Shown: positions 1-5,217 of the stretch, in pieces | Layout of the letters: every line of letters starts with the position of its first letter | Position numbering within the stretch: position 1 is the stretch's first letter | DNA from: JAUUZT01 sp964654015 | GTDB taxonomy: Bacteria > Chloroflexota > Dehalococcoidia > GIF9 > AB-539-J10 | NCBI GenBank assembly: GCA_964654015.1 | Contig: CAZZHQ010000093.1 | Location: 1 to 9,837, forward strand | Direction: 5' to 3' | Length of the DNA: 9,837 nt | Notes under the pieces: model-generated | The model's database searches: none | What the model saw: only the letters and a program-made list of their open reading frames with translations | Told to the model about the DNA's origin: nothing | Program-made: the position numbers and the translations under genes

Positions 1-2
1 AG

Positions 3-83
3 AACTACGTTCCTGCTGCTGATCACCCCTGGAGAAGATATAACATCAAATCTTTACCACGTACCCAGGCATTACCTGTATGA
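3..83 (+). pseudogene. Possible C-terminal tail of a transposase, cut by the window start
   Basis: The plus frame open from base 3 encodes 26 residues ending at TGA 81-83 and contains A-D-H-P-W-R-R-Y followed by a basic tail. From memory, a His-Pro-Trp-Arg motif close to the C-terminus is common in several transposase families, usually a few dozen residues before the stop. Just after the stop, around 94-120, the DNA reads GGACATTTCTAAAGAG, which resembles the terminal sequence of such elements. The assignment rests on one short motif, and no catalytic part is visible because the window begins here. It could equally be a chance open frame. Confidence 0.3.
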
Positions 84-532
84 GCTCAGCAGAGGACATT
101 TCTAAAGAGTCTTGACACATAACAGACTTAAATTTGACATATTCTTTAATATATGTTCTTAAAGAGACACGCAGTGAAAAAAGGAGATAGAGAAATGGGA
201 AAGAGAGAAAGGGTCGATAGTAACCATTATCGAGAAACCTCAGATGATGGTATGACATCATCGCTGTATTTGGACTGATGGTACGGTCGATGTTTGCGTA
301 GAAGTAGCAGAACATCACAAAGATGGTAAAACTGACGCTTATAAGCCTGACACTTCTTTTTTTGGCAGCTGGTTCTCCGGTGGCAAGGGATAACACAAGT
401 AGTCATAAATCGGGAACAAGTCTACGGCTCAAGGAGTGACTTGCCCCCTAAAAACCAGTCCTATAGCTATATTTGATTAGACACAAGTATTTTAAGTTCG
501 AATTAGAACAAATATATTATATTCCGAATGAA
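84..532. other. Stretch without a convincing gene
   Basis: The only long open frame is on the minus strand (396-46, GTG start, 116 codons). Its translation has two hydrophobic stretches, one near residues 18-35 and one near 63-78, and many aromatic residues. It has no well-placed ribosome binding site, no family resemblance I recognise, and it overlaps the putative transposase tail at 46-83. I therefore do not call it as a gene, although a small two-helix membrane protein cannot be excluded. The part near 430-530 is AT-rich and featureless apart from CCCCCTAAAAA at about 443-455. Confidence 0.4.
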
Positions 533-561
533 AAAGAACTTGTCCAGCAGACAAGTTCTTT
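533..561 (-). terminator. Rho-independent terminator of the minus-strand cluster
   Basis: A perfect 12-bp inverted repeat, AAAGAACTTGTC and GACAAGTTCTTT, flanks a 5-base loop. Read on the minus strand, the stem runs straight into TTTTT, the layout of an intrinsic terminator. Read on the plus strand there is no T-tract, so it should act on minus-strand transcripts. It lies about 100 bases past the stop of the small zinc-finger gene at 665, as expected for the end of that cluster. Confidence 0.75.
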
Positions 562-664
562 GGTGCCATTCCAAATTTCGTGATATGGAATTAAGTTTAC
601 CTTTCATTTCCTCGTTCTATCCATAGATTTGGAACGGAACCGAGGCTACTGGTCAGAACCTCTC

Positions 665-823
665 CTATATTTTACCCTTACCACCGCAATTGGGACATTT
701 TATCTGGCCTGATCCTTTACAGACACCACAGGTTACATCATTTAGGATACCCACTAGTTTCCCTGCACCTCCACACCTTTCACATTTGATAATACCTTTA
801 CCATGACAGGTTGGACAAGTCAT
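665..823 (-). CDS. Small DnaJ-type zinc-finger protein (four CxxCxGxG repeats, no J domain)
   Basis: This 52-residue protein is almost entirely the cysteine-rich zinc-binding module of DnaJ/Hsp40. Four motifs are visible: CPTCHGKG near the N-terminus, CERCGGAG, then after a spacer CGVCKGSG and CPNCGGKG near the C-terminus. In DnaJ the same four repeats pair to bind two zinc ions and hold non-native polypeptides; here the J domain and client-binding domains are absent. I chose the ATG at 823 over the GTG at 856 because AGGAGG lies seven bases before it. It is the last gene of the minus cluster, after a 72-base gap from the YidD-like gene, and a terminator follows. Such stand-alone modules occur widely and are often of unknown function; a role in zinc-dependent protein handling or as a partner adaptor is inference. 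Confidence 0.8.
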   Translation of the reverse strand: MTCPTCHGKGIIKCERCGGAGKLVGILNDVTCGVCKGSGQIKCPNCGGKGKI

Positions 824-895
824 TTCATATCCTCCTTTCTGAAGTCTTACACTCACAGTTCATTTTCTTTATATTGGAACCAAATAATGGCATAG

Positions 896-1222
896 TTATT
901 TCCTGCCTGGTATTGTGATTGATTTCATAGCGGTAAAATAGGGCTGGAGAACAGAATCAGCGATTTCTGACTCAGGCACTACATTTCCAGTCACCAGATG
1001 CATTTCAAACCTACCGCCTGTGTTGCTAACAACTTTGTAGCCGGGGCGGCAATTACGATACCGCCAAATCATCACCTTGCAGCCAGCAATAAAACCATAA
1101 ACCTGTGTTACCCGAAAAACAAAATGAGAGCAGCTCTCCTTAAAAATGCAAGAGCGTTTATCAAAGAAGGGGGGCCAAGCATACCAATAAACATAAATAG
1201 GGAATAGAATTAACCACCGCAT
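896..1222 (-). CDS. YidD-like membrane protein insertion efficiency factor
   Basis: YidD proteins are small, inner-face, membrane-associated factors that help YidC/Sec insert proteins into the membrane. The diagnostic block is visible: C25-x-F-x-x-S-C31 (C-I-F-K-E-S-C-S), then a helix with Y-G-F-I-A-G, a basic stretch W-R-Y-R, and N-C58-R-P-G-Y. A hydrophobic N-terminal segment (about residues 3-20) would give the membrane association. Classical YidD has R-C-x-P and G-G-x-D-P-V-P at the end; this version has N-C-R-P-G-Y and about 45 extra C-terminal residues, matching a divergent subfamily I recall from other phyla. I chose ATG 1222 (108 residues) over the TTG at 1249. It begins one base after the stop of the DUF4177-like gene, so translation is probably coupled. 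It is not beside rnpA, rpmH or yidC, where yidD usually sits, so this is probably an accessory paralogue. Confidence 0.75.
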   Translation of the reverse strand: MRWLILFPIYVYWYAWPPFFDKRSCIFKESCSHFVFRVTQVYGFIAGCKVMIWRYRNCRPGYKVVSNTGGRFEMHLVTGNVVPESEIADSVLQPYFTAMKSITIPGRK

Positions 1223-1223
1223 A

Positions 1224-1463
1224 TTACTTCTCGAAAACGGCCATGTCAAAGCGGGTCACTCTACTACTTTCCGGGGTGCCTCCTATCCCAAAACAGCCTT
1301 TCTTACCTGGAGTTGTAATAATTATTTCAGTGTTGTTAAGCCCTAGGAATTTCCACCCTTGTGCAGCTTGTTCGTTAATAAGCGTCTGCAGTTGACCTGC
1401 AGCTGTCTCAGGCCCTTGATTATCCAACAATTGTGCAACGAACGGTATAACTCTATATTCCAT
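1224..1463 (-). CDS. Small DUF4177-like protein
   Basis: A 79-residue soluble protein. The N-terminus M-E-Y-R-V-I-P-F, a central L-I-N-E-Q-A-A-Q-G-W-K-F-L, and a later I-I-I-T-T-P strand fit the DUF4177 pattern: a beta strand starting Y-x-V-I-P-F, a helix ending in a Gly-Trp pair where the chain re-enters the sheet, then two more strands. The family has no known enzymatic role. A glycine-rich loop K-K-G-C-F-G-I-G-G lies near residues 54-62. The start is secure: AGGAGG sits seven bases before ATG 1463. It is the first gene of the minus cluster, and its stop is separated by a single base from the YidD-like ATG, so the two are probably co-translated. I see no clear promoter in the short upstream region. 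Confidence 0.7.
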   Translation of the reverse strand: MEYRVIPFVAQLLDNQGPETAAGQLQTLINEQAAQGWKFLGLNNTEIIITTPGKKGCFGIGGTPESSRVTRFDMAVFEK

Positions 1464-1516
1464 TGTTTTCCTCCTATCTTTGTTAATTAAAGAGTAATAA
1501 CAAAATGAGTATGTAA

Positions 1517-1660
1517 TCAGGAAGAAGGTTTGTAAGTTCCCTGAGCCACCCAGATTTCATCACCTGAAGAGGCAGTATCCAATCCCTCCTGCAACATATC
1601 GAATCTATTTCCCCAGAAGATACTATCATCGGCCCTTCCCGAGACATTTACATTATACAA
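1517..1660 (-). pseudogene. Fragment of a right-handed beta-helix surface protein
   Basis: The minus frame encodes a conserved block read from about 1660: L-Y-N-V-N-V-S-G-R-A-D-D, then W-G-N-R-F-D-M-L-Q-E-G-L-D, then S-S-G-D-E-I-W-V-A-Q-G-T-Y-K-P. This is the recognisable opening of the pectin-lyase-like parallel beta-helix in many large secreted proteins, usually followed by hundreds of residues of helix coils. Here it stops at TGA 1517-1519, right after Y-K-P-S-S, and upstream (1661-1720) the frame has no signal peptide or recognisable start. Both ends are therefore missing and it is very likely a relic. It lies directly beside the truncated left side of the IS3 element, which suggests that insertion or deletion destroyed a larger gene here. 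Confidence 0.65.
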
Positions 1661-1827
1661 TTTAACTCTGTTTTTATTGCTTATGGTTAATAGCTTATTA
1701 TTGATAGCTTGACTTGTCAACTCTTTTTTTGCCTTTGTGTTGAAACTCTGGTGATAATGTCGAAGGTGCGAGAGAGGGCGATGACCATAAGGTAGTCATC
1801 CGAAGTGATGAAGATAAGCTACCGGCA

Positions 1828-2049
1828 AAGCAGGCGGAATCGGGAACGCCTGTTGTGGAAGTCTGTCGTAAGATGGGCATTGTAGAGCAGACGTTTTATC
1901 GTTGGAAGAAGAAGTATATCGGCATGGGCGTTGCCGAAGTGAGGAGGTTGAAATTACTGGAGGAGGAGAACCGGAATCTTAAGCAACTGGTGGCTGACTT
2001 AAGCTTGGATAAGCAGATGCTGCAGGATGTATTACGAAAAAAAGCCTGA
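1828..2049 (+). pseudogene. IS3 OrfA, N-terminus lost
   Basis: The protein reads K-Q-A-E-S-G-T-P-V-V-E-V-C-R-K-M-G, then T-F-Y-R-W-K-K-K-Y: the DNA-binding helix-turn-helix of IS3 OrfA. A leucine-rich coiled coil follows (L-L-E-E-E-N-R-N-L-K) and then the usual end D-L-S-L-D-K-Q-M-L-Q-D-V-L. The usual first dozen or so residues (Met-basic residues-Phe-Ser/Thr-Glu-Glu-Gln-Ile) are absent. The frame stays open leftward to 1744 but reads unrelated sequence. Near 1806-1827 the bases ATGAAGATAAGCTACCGG look like a remnant of the missing start in another frame, as if two bases were lost just before KQAE. GTG 1855 is the first in-frame start but leaves only 64 residues and cuts the DNA-binding helix. 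OrfA probably no longer makes functional protein. Confidence 0.7.
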
Positions 2050-2779
2050 GGTCGAGCGCATTATAGGGATCAAAGCTGAGCATCCATTTTGGGGATACCG
2101 GCGAGTGTGGGCACATCTGAGATATGTGAATGAGCTGGAGATCAACAAGAAACGTGTACTCATGTTGCTACGGAAGCATGGTTTGCTGGTAAAGCCGGAC
2201 AGGAAGCTTAAGGCCAACAGGACTCCCGGCAGGAGCAAGCCGAAACCGGTTCGTCCAAATCAGTGGTGGGGCATAGATATGAGCAATGTTATGGTCAATA
2301 GTTTTGGCTGGATGTATATCGTAGTTGTGCTGGACCGGTACAGCAAGAAGATCGTCGGCTACTATGCTGGTATGCAATGTAGAGGGAGGGAGTGGCTGGA
2401 AGCACTGGATATGGCCATAAACAGGCAGTTTGTGGAGGGTGTGCGTGAAAAACAACTGCATCTCATATCTGATAACGGTAGCCAGCCTACCTCTATGGGG
2501 TTTATGAAAGCCTGCAGGGAAATGGACATTAACCAGGCCTTCACCAGCTACGGTAATCCTAAGGGTAATGCGGACACAGAGCGGGTTTTCAGAACAATGA
2601 AAGAGGAGCTTCTGTGGCTCAGAGAATGGAACAGCCCGTTTACGCTGGCAGATACCCTGGGCGTATGGGTAGAGTATTACAATGGTCATTATTTACATTC
2701 AGCGCTGGGATATAAAGCACCCAACAAATTTGAGGAGGAATATATAAATAGCCAGATTACTCTCTTAGTGACGGCTTGA
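2027..2779 (+). CDS. IS3-family transposase OrfB (DDE integrase)
   Basis: This 250-residue protein carries the rve/DDE catalytic domain of IS3-family transposases. The N-terminal block A-E-H-P-F-W-G-Y-R-R-V-W-A-H-L is the family's HTH-associated region. The catalytic residues are visible: Asp in W-W-G-I-D-M, Asp in L-I-S-D-N-G-S, and Glu in G-N-A-D-T-E-R-V-F-R. It ends with the usual W-V-E-Y-Y-N-G-H-Y-L-H-S-A-L-G-Y block. It is shorter at the N-terminus than most OrfB proteins, which have about 40 more residues. Its ATG overlaps the end of OrfA in the +1 frame relative to OrfA, so the usual -1 slip would not join them. Production would need reinitiation at ATG 2027, which has only a weak GCAGG before it. 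The catalytic core looks intact; expression is doubtful. Confidence 0.85.
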   Translation: MYYEKKPEVERIIGIKAEHPFWGYRRVWAHLRYVNELEINKKRVLMLLRKHGLLVKPDRKLKANRTPGRSKPKPVRPNQWWGIDMSNVMVNSFGWMYIVVVLDRYSKKIVGYYAGMQCRGREWLEALDMAINRQFVEGVREKQLHLISDNGSQPTSMGFMKACREMDINQAFTSYGNPKGNADTERVFRTMKEELLWLREWNSPFTLADTLGVWVEYYNGHYLHSALGYKAPNKFEEEYINSQITLLVTA

Positions 2780-2798
2780 TTTCAAGGGGTGCAGTACA
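2780..2798 (+). repeat. Candidate right terminal inverted repeat of the IS3 element
   Basis: The bases TTTCAAGGGGTGCAGTACA directly follow the OrfB stop and end in CA, as IS3-family right ends do. No matching left repeat beginning TGTACTGCACC occurs in the window, so the assignment rests on position and sequence style only. Confidence 0.5.
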
Positions 2799-2967
2799 TC
2801 GGTGCCAAGGTATTAACTAGTAATTGTTTCATAGATTAATGGTGGTAAGACATTGATTGACAAGCTGTGAAACTCTCACCACAATTGGTATATAAAAGGG
2901 GGCAATCTAATGTGAAAGAGAATATAAATGAGGAATTATGCCAGACTCCCCTAACTCTTCATATCCA

Positions 2968-2982
2968 GCCACAGGGTGTGGC
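2968..2982 (-). terminator. Short hairpin after the small zinc-ribbon gene
   Basis: GCCACA and TGTGGC form a 6-bp stem around GGG, starting about nine bases past the stop of the minus-strand zinc-ribbon gene. There is no T-tract on either strand, so it is at best a weak terminator or a 3'-end stabilising hairpin. Confidence 0.25.
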
Positions 2983-2990
2983 CCACTACA

Positions 2991-3107
2991 CTACTTGGCT
3001 TTGGGTCCTATTATTACCTTCCCACAGTTTGAACACGATTTGGTTTCCCACTCCTCTATATAATTTTCGTGACCGCATTTTCCACAGATTACTTTTATTT
3101 TGGCCAT
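2991..3107 (-). CDS. Very small zinc-ribbon protein (38 residues)
   Basis: The minus strand from ATG 3107 to TAG 2991 encodes a 38-residue protein: M-A-K-I-K-V-I-C-G-K-C-G-H, later K-S-C-S-N-C-G-K, ending P-K-A-K. Two CxxC pairs (C8/C11 and C25/C28) are 13 residues apart, the layout of a single zinc-ribbon or rubredoxin-like knuckle. AAGGAG sits seven bases before the ATG, so the start is well supported despite the tiny size. It is divergent from the kinase/PP2C operon, whose products carry similar N-terminal ribbons. A role as a free zinc-ribbon partner of that system is inference; general nucleic-acid or protein binding is equally possible. A short overlapping plus-strand frame (2867-3175) is its shadow. 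Confidence 0.7.
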   Translation of the reverse strand: MAKIKVICGKCGHENYIEEWETKSCSNCGKVIIGPKAK

Positions 3108-3197
3108 GTTATTTCTCCTTTTCTTTAAATATACTACTTCGATTTTTTTTGGATAGATGGACATGGTTTAAATGAGATATTCCTCATCTTTTATTTA

Positions 3198-3293
3198 ATT
3201 AAGTTGATATATTTATCATCTATATTCATCTGTTAAATAATATTAATAGTTTTATTACATGCTTTATACGTATTGGAATTAAATCAACTTAAT
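3198..3293. repeat. 11-bp inverted repeat flanking AT-rich DNA
   Basis: ATTAAGTTGAT at 3198-3208 is perfectly complementary to ATCAACTTAAT at 3283-3293. The arms are about 75 bases apart, too far for a simple hairpin but suitable for two copies of a regulator site between divergent genes. In AT-rich DNA some such pairs arise by chance. Confidence 0.4.
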
Positions 3294-3372
3294 AATAGTC
3301 TTTTACACCTAATATCAGTGTGATAAACAATTGTATATTACCTCTTATCTTAATAAAATTCAATACATTTCA

Positions 3373-3401
3373 TTGACAATGAGTTTAACAAGTATTATTA
3401 T
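3373..3401 (+). promoter_or_regulatory. Sigma70-type promoter of the signalling operon
   Basis: TTGACA (3373-3378) matches the -35 consensus exactly, followed after 17 bases by TATTAT (3396-3401), five of six matches to the -10. Transcription would start near 3408, giving a leader of about 60 bases before the pseudokinase ATG at 3470. It is the best promoter in the intergenic region and faces the operon. Confidence 0.65.
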
Positions 3402-3403
3402 TC

Positions 3404-3413
3404 CCTCATGAGG
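3404..3413. promoter_or_regulatory. Palindrome at the predicted transcription start
   Basis: CCTCATGAGG is a perfect 10-bp palindrome covering the predicted +1 of the operon promoter. A repressor bound here would block initiation, so an operator role is plausible. A single short palindrome is weak evidence. Confidence 0.3.
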
Positions 3414-3469
3414 CCTTGCGAGCAGTGACTCTAACTGCAACTTGAGGAGTGGTTTTCGGGGATCTGTAG

Positions 3470-4138
3470 ATGGTCAAGTGTACTAATTGTAGTATTGATG
3501 TTCCTGACAATCAGTTCTGCCCAGAATGTGGAGCATTTTGTCCAGCGGTGGCAGAGGAGGCAGAGCCGACACCACACGGGGGCGAGGGCGTATTACAAGT
3601 AGGCCATGCACTGAGGAGCCGCTATTTGGTTGAAGAGGTACTACAGGTCAGTCGCGTGAACCTTTATTGTGCCATTATGGATCAGCGACCTGTCTTGGTG
3701 AAGGAGAGAATCCTCCCTATACTTGGTGTGAAGGAAAAGAAGTCCATACTAGAGGAGTCTGGGCAGGAGCTCAGTACCGAAGGTGAGGAGTTCTCTTTCT
3801 TGGCTTTCAAAAGCGAGTTCGAACTCCTAAGTACCATGACCTCCAGGGCCTTGCAGAAGGCTTATGACCACTTCCCTGAGGAAAGAAGAGAGTATCTTAT
3901 CTTGGAGTGGCCCACAGGGAAAAAGCTCGCTGATCTCGTGTCCGAGAAGGAGATTGTTGACGAGGATTTTGCGCTAGAGGTTGCTATTCAATTGTGTCAA
4001 GCAGTCAGCCTTGTCCACCAGCACGGCTATGCTCACCTCGACGTTGAGCCTTGCAATGTGTTCTTGGAGGGCGACACAGTGAAGCTTTTCAATTTCGGCA
4101 GGATAGCCCAGTTGGTAGCAGCGATAGAGAATATCTGA
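3470..4138 (+). CDS. Zinc-ribbon pseudokinase, N-terminal part of a frameshifted pseudokinase-PP2C fusion
   Basis: The frame opens with a zinc ribbon (C4, C7, C17, C20), a Pro/Glu linker, then a Ser/Thr-kinase-like fold from about residue 50. The glycine loop is gone (V-L-Q-V-S-R-V-N-L-Y). The ATP lysine may remain as K78 (V-L-V-K-E-R). The catalytic loop is H-L-D191-V-E-P-C-N, with Asp kept but the usual Lys replaced by Glu. The metal-binding D-F-G is N208-F-G. Losing the DFG Asp and the glycine loop makes catalysis unlikely, so it probably acts as a binding or regulatory pseudokinase. The frame ends at TGA 4136-4138, but the continuation (GYSAPELF) lies in the -1 frame, so a single base, probably one G of a G-run at 4114-4115, appears missing. 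ATG 3470 has a weak GGGGA before it. First gene of the operon. Confidence 0.75.
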   Translation: MVKCTNCSIDVPDNQFCPECGAFCPAVAEEAEPTPHGGEGVLQVGHALRSRYLVEEVLQVSRVNLYCAIMDQRPVLVKERILPILGVKEKKSILEESGQELSTEGEEFSFLAFKSEFELLSTMTSRALQKAYDHFPEERREYLILEWPTGKKLADLVSEKEIVDEDFALEVAIQLCQAVSLVHQHGYAHLDVEPCNVFLEGDTVKLFNFGRIAQLVAAIENI

Positions 4139-5202
4139 CAACAGACGGCTACTCGGCCCCCGAGCTTTTCGCAGGCAAAGGGGTCACAGTTGACCAGAGG
4201 GCTGATGTCTATTCCGTTGGTGCTGTCTTGTACACCTTGTTAACTGGGAAAGTGTTACCAGCGACAGGAGCAATACCTGAAGTCCTCACGCACAACCTTA
4301 ATCCCGACCTAGCTCGAACCTTGCTTAGCTCCCTAACGCTGAGGATAGAGAGCCGGTGTGAAAATGCTGATGACTTCAAGCGGAGGCTTTTAGACTACCG
4401 TGCTAGACCCAAACTACGTCTCAGATTCGATACATCTCTCATTAGTGATGTGGGTATGGTGCGTCGCAACAATGAGGACTGTGGCTGGGCAGCAGATGTA
4501 AACGGGTACCGGGAGTCGCGATGGATATCTTACGGGCTCTATTTAGTGGCTGATGGCATGGGTGGGGAACAAGCAGGTGAGGTTGCCAGCGGGAGGGCAG
4601 TCGACATCATCTGCCAAACCATCTCCAACGCCCTGGATAGCGGGGCCACAGTGGAGAACCACAATGATCTTGTTAAGGAGTCGATTGAGAAAGCGAGCAA
4701 GGAGATCTACCTTCTGGCCAGAGACAACCCTGCGCTTTCCTCTATGGGAACAACAGCTACCCTTGGCTTAAGAATAGAAAATGAACTCTTTCTGGGGCAT
4801 GTTGGTGATAGCAGGGCCTATCTTATCAGAGATGAAGAGGTTAAGCGGCTTACAGAGGATCATTCTTTGGTTGCCGGTTTAGTTAAGGCAGGCCTGATCA
4901 AACCGGAAGAGGCGAGGACTCACCCTGACCGGGGAAAGATCTACCGTTCCTTGGGGAATTCTCCCACGCTTTTCGTCGACAAGCTAAAAGAGGAAAAACT
5001 TCTTTTGCATGACGGAGATGTACTGCTTTTCTGTACCGATGGGCTGGTTAATTACGTCACCGATGGTGAGCTTCTCTCAGAGATGAACGGTTGTGACTCG
5101 GCACTTGGTGTGTGTCAGCGCCTCGTTAAGCTCGCAAATGAGAGGGGTGGCGATGACAATGTGACGGTCATCGCAGTTAAGGTGAGTGAAGGAACCAAAT
5201 AA
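4114..5202 (+). CDS. Pseudokinase C-lobe fused to PP2C-family Ser/Thr phosphatase (continues the frameshifted gene)
   Basis: In the -1 frame the chain continues with the end of the activation segment (T-T-D-G-Y-S-A-P-E-L-F) and the C-lobe (R-A-D-V-Y-S-V-G-A-V-L-Y-T-L-L-T-G). From about 4425 a complete PP2C domain follows. Its metal-binding acidic residues are all present: R-R-N-N-E-D, V-A-D-G-M-G-G, C-T-D-G-L and G-G-D-D-N-V. The blocks S-S-M-G-T-T-A-T and G-H-V-G-D-S-R-A-Y are also typical. PP2C enzymes use two Mn or Mg ions to remove phosphate from Ser/Thr, so this half looks active. No good internal start or ribosome site precedes it. With one base restored at about 4114 the whole gene would encode about 577 residues from 3470. 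The next gene follows after 15 bases. Kinase-PP2C pairing is typical of TerY-P-type loci; fusion to a pseudokinase is less usual. Confidence 0.85.
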   Translation, partial: GSSDREYLTTDGYSAPELFAGKGVTVDQRADVYSVGAVLYTLLTGKVLPATGAIPEVLTHNLNPDLARTLLSSLTLRIESRCENADDFKRRLLDYRARPKLRLRFDTSLISDVGMVRRNNEDCGWAADVNGYRESRWISYGLYLVADGMGGEQAGEVASGRAVDIICQTISNALDSGATVENHNDLVKESIEKASKEIYLLARDNPALSSMGTTATLGLRIENELFLGHVGDSRAYLIRDEEVKRLTEDHSLVAGLVKAGLIKPEEARTHPDRGKIYRSLGNSPTLFVDKLKEEKLLLHDGDVLLFCTDGLVNYVTDGELLSEMNGCDSALGVCQRLVKLANERGGDDNVTVIAVKVSEGTK

Positions 5203-5217
5203 CTTTAGGAGGTTACC

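Larger units (their letters stand above)
1828..2798 (+). mobile_element. Truncated IS3-family insertion sequence
   Basis: Two overlapping open frames encode an OrfA-type helix-turn-helix protein and an OrfB-type DDE integrase, the arrangement of IS3-family elements. A candidate right end, TTCAAGGGGTGCAGTACA, follows the OrfB stop immediately and ends in the CA expected of this family. Its reverse complement, beginning TGTACTGCACCCC, is not found to the left of OrfA, and OrfA lacks its normal start. The left end therefore appears to have been lost. The true left limit cannot be set; 1828 is where OrfA similarity begins. The element lies between the beta-helix relic and the divergent signalling locus. 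It is probably immobile unless a related copy acts in trans. Confidence 0.75.
3108..3469. other. AT-rich divergent intergenic region
   Basis: These 362 bases separate the minus-strand zinc-ribbon gene from the plus-strand signalling operon and hold no gene I can support. They are far richer in A and T than the coding DNA. Inside are an 11-bp inverted repeat with arms 75 bases apart, a strong sigma70-type promoter pointing right, and a 10-bp palindrome near the expected transcription start. Each is listed separately. On the minus strand TATATT (about 3130-3135) could be a -10 for the zinc-ribbon gene, but I see no good -35. Confidence 0.6.

Noticed and set aside
46..396. 116-codon minus-strand frame with two hydrophobic stretches
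   Set aside because: No good ribosome site, no recognised family, GTG start, and overlap with the transposase-like tail; coding status cannot be supported.
998..1207. 69-codon plus-strand frame
   Set aside because: Antisense shadow of the YidD-like gene.
1709..1730. TTGAC/GTCAA palindrome followed by a T-run, as a terminator
   Set aside because: The loop would be only two bases (or the stem four), too weak for an intrinsic terminator.
2034..2046. A-run as a productive -1 slippage site between OrfA and OrfB
   Set aside because: The -1 frame soon reaches a stop; OrfB is in the +1 frame relative to OrfA.
2168..2689. 173-codon minus-strand frame
   Set aside because: Antisense shadow of the OrfB transposase, which has all its catalytic motifs.
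1739..2890. GAAACTCT shared at about 1742 and 2868, as direct repeats bounding the IS
   Set aside because: Only eight bases match, and the copies do not abut the IS end.
2867..3175. 102-codon plus-strand frame
   Set aside because: It is opposite the well-supported 38-residue zinc-ribbon gene and its own sequence is low-quality, with no domain or ribosome site.
4084..4138. Programmed -1 frameshifting in the pseudokinase gene
   Set aside because: No in-frame X-XXY-YYZ slippery heptamer is visible before the switch, and a missing G explains it.
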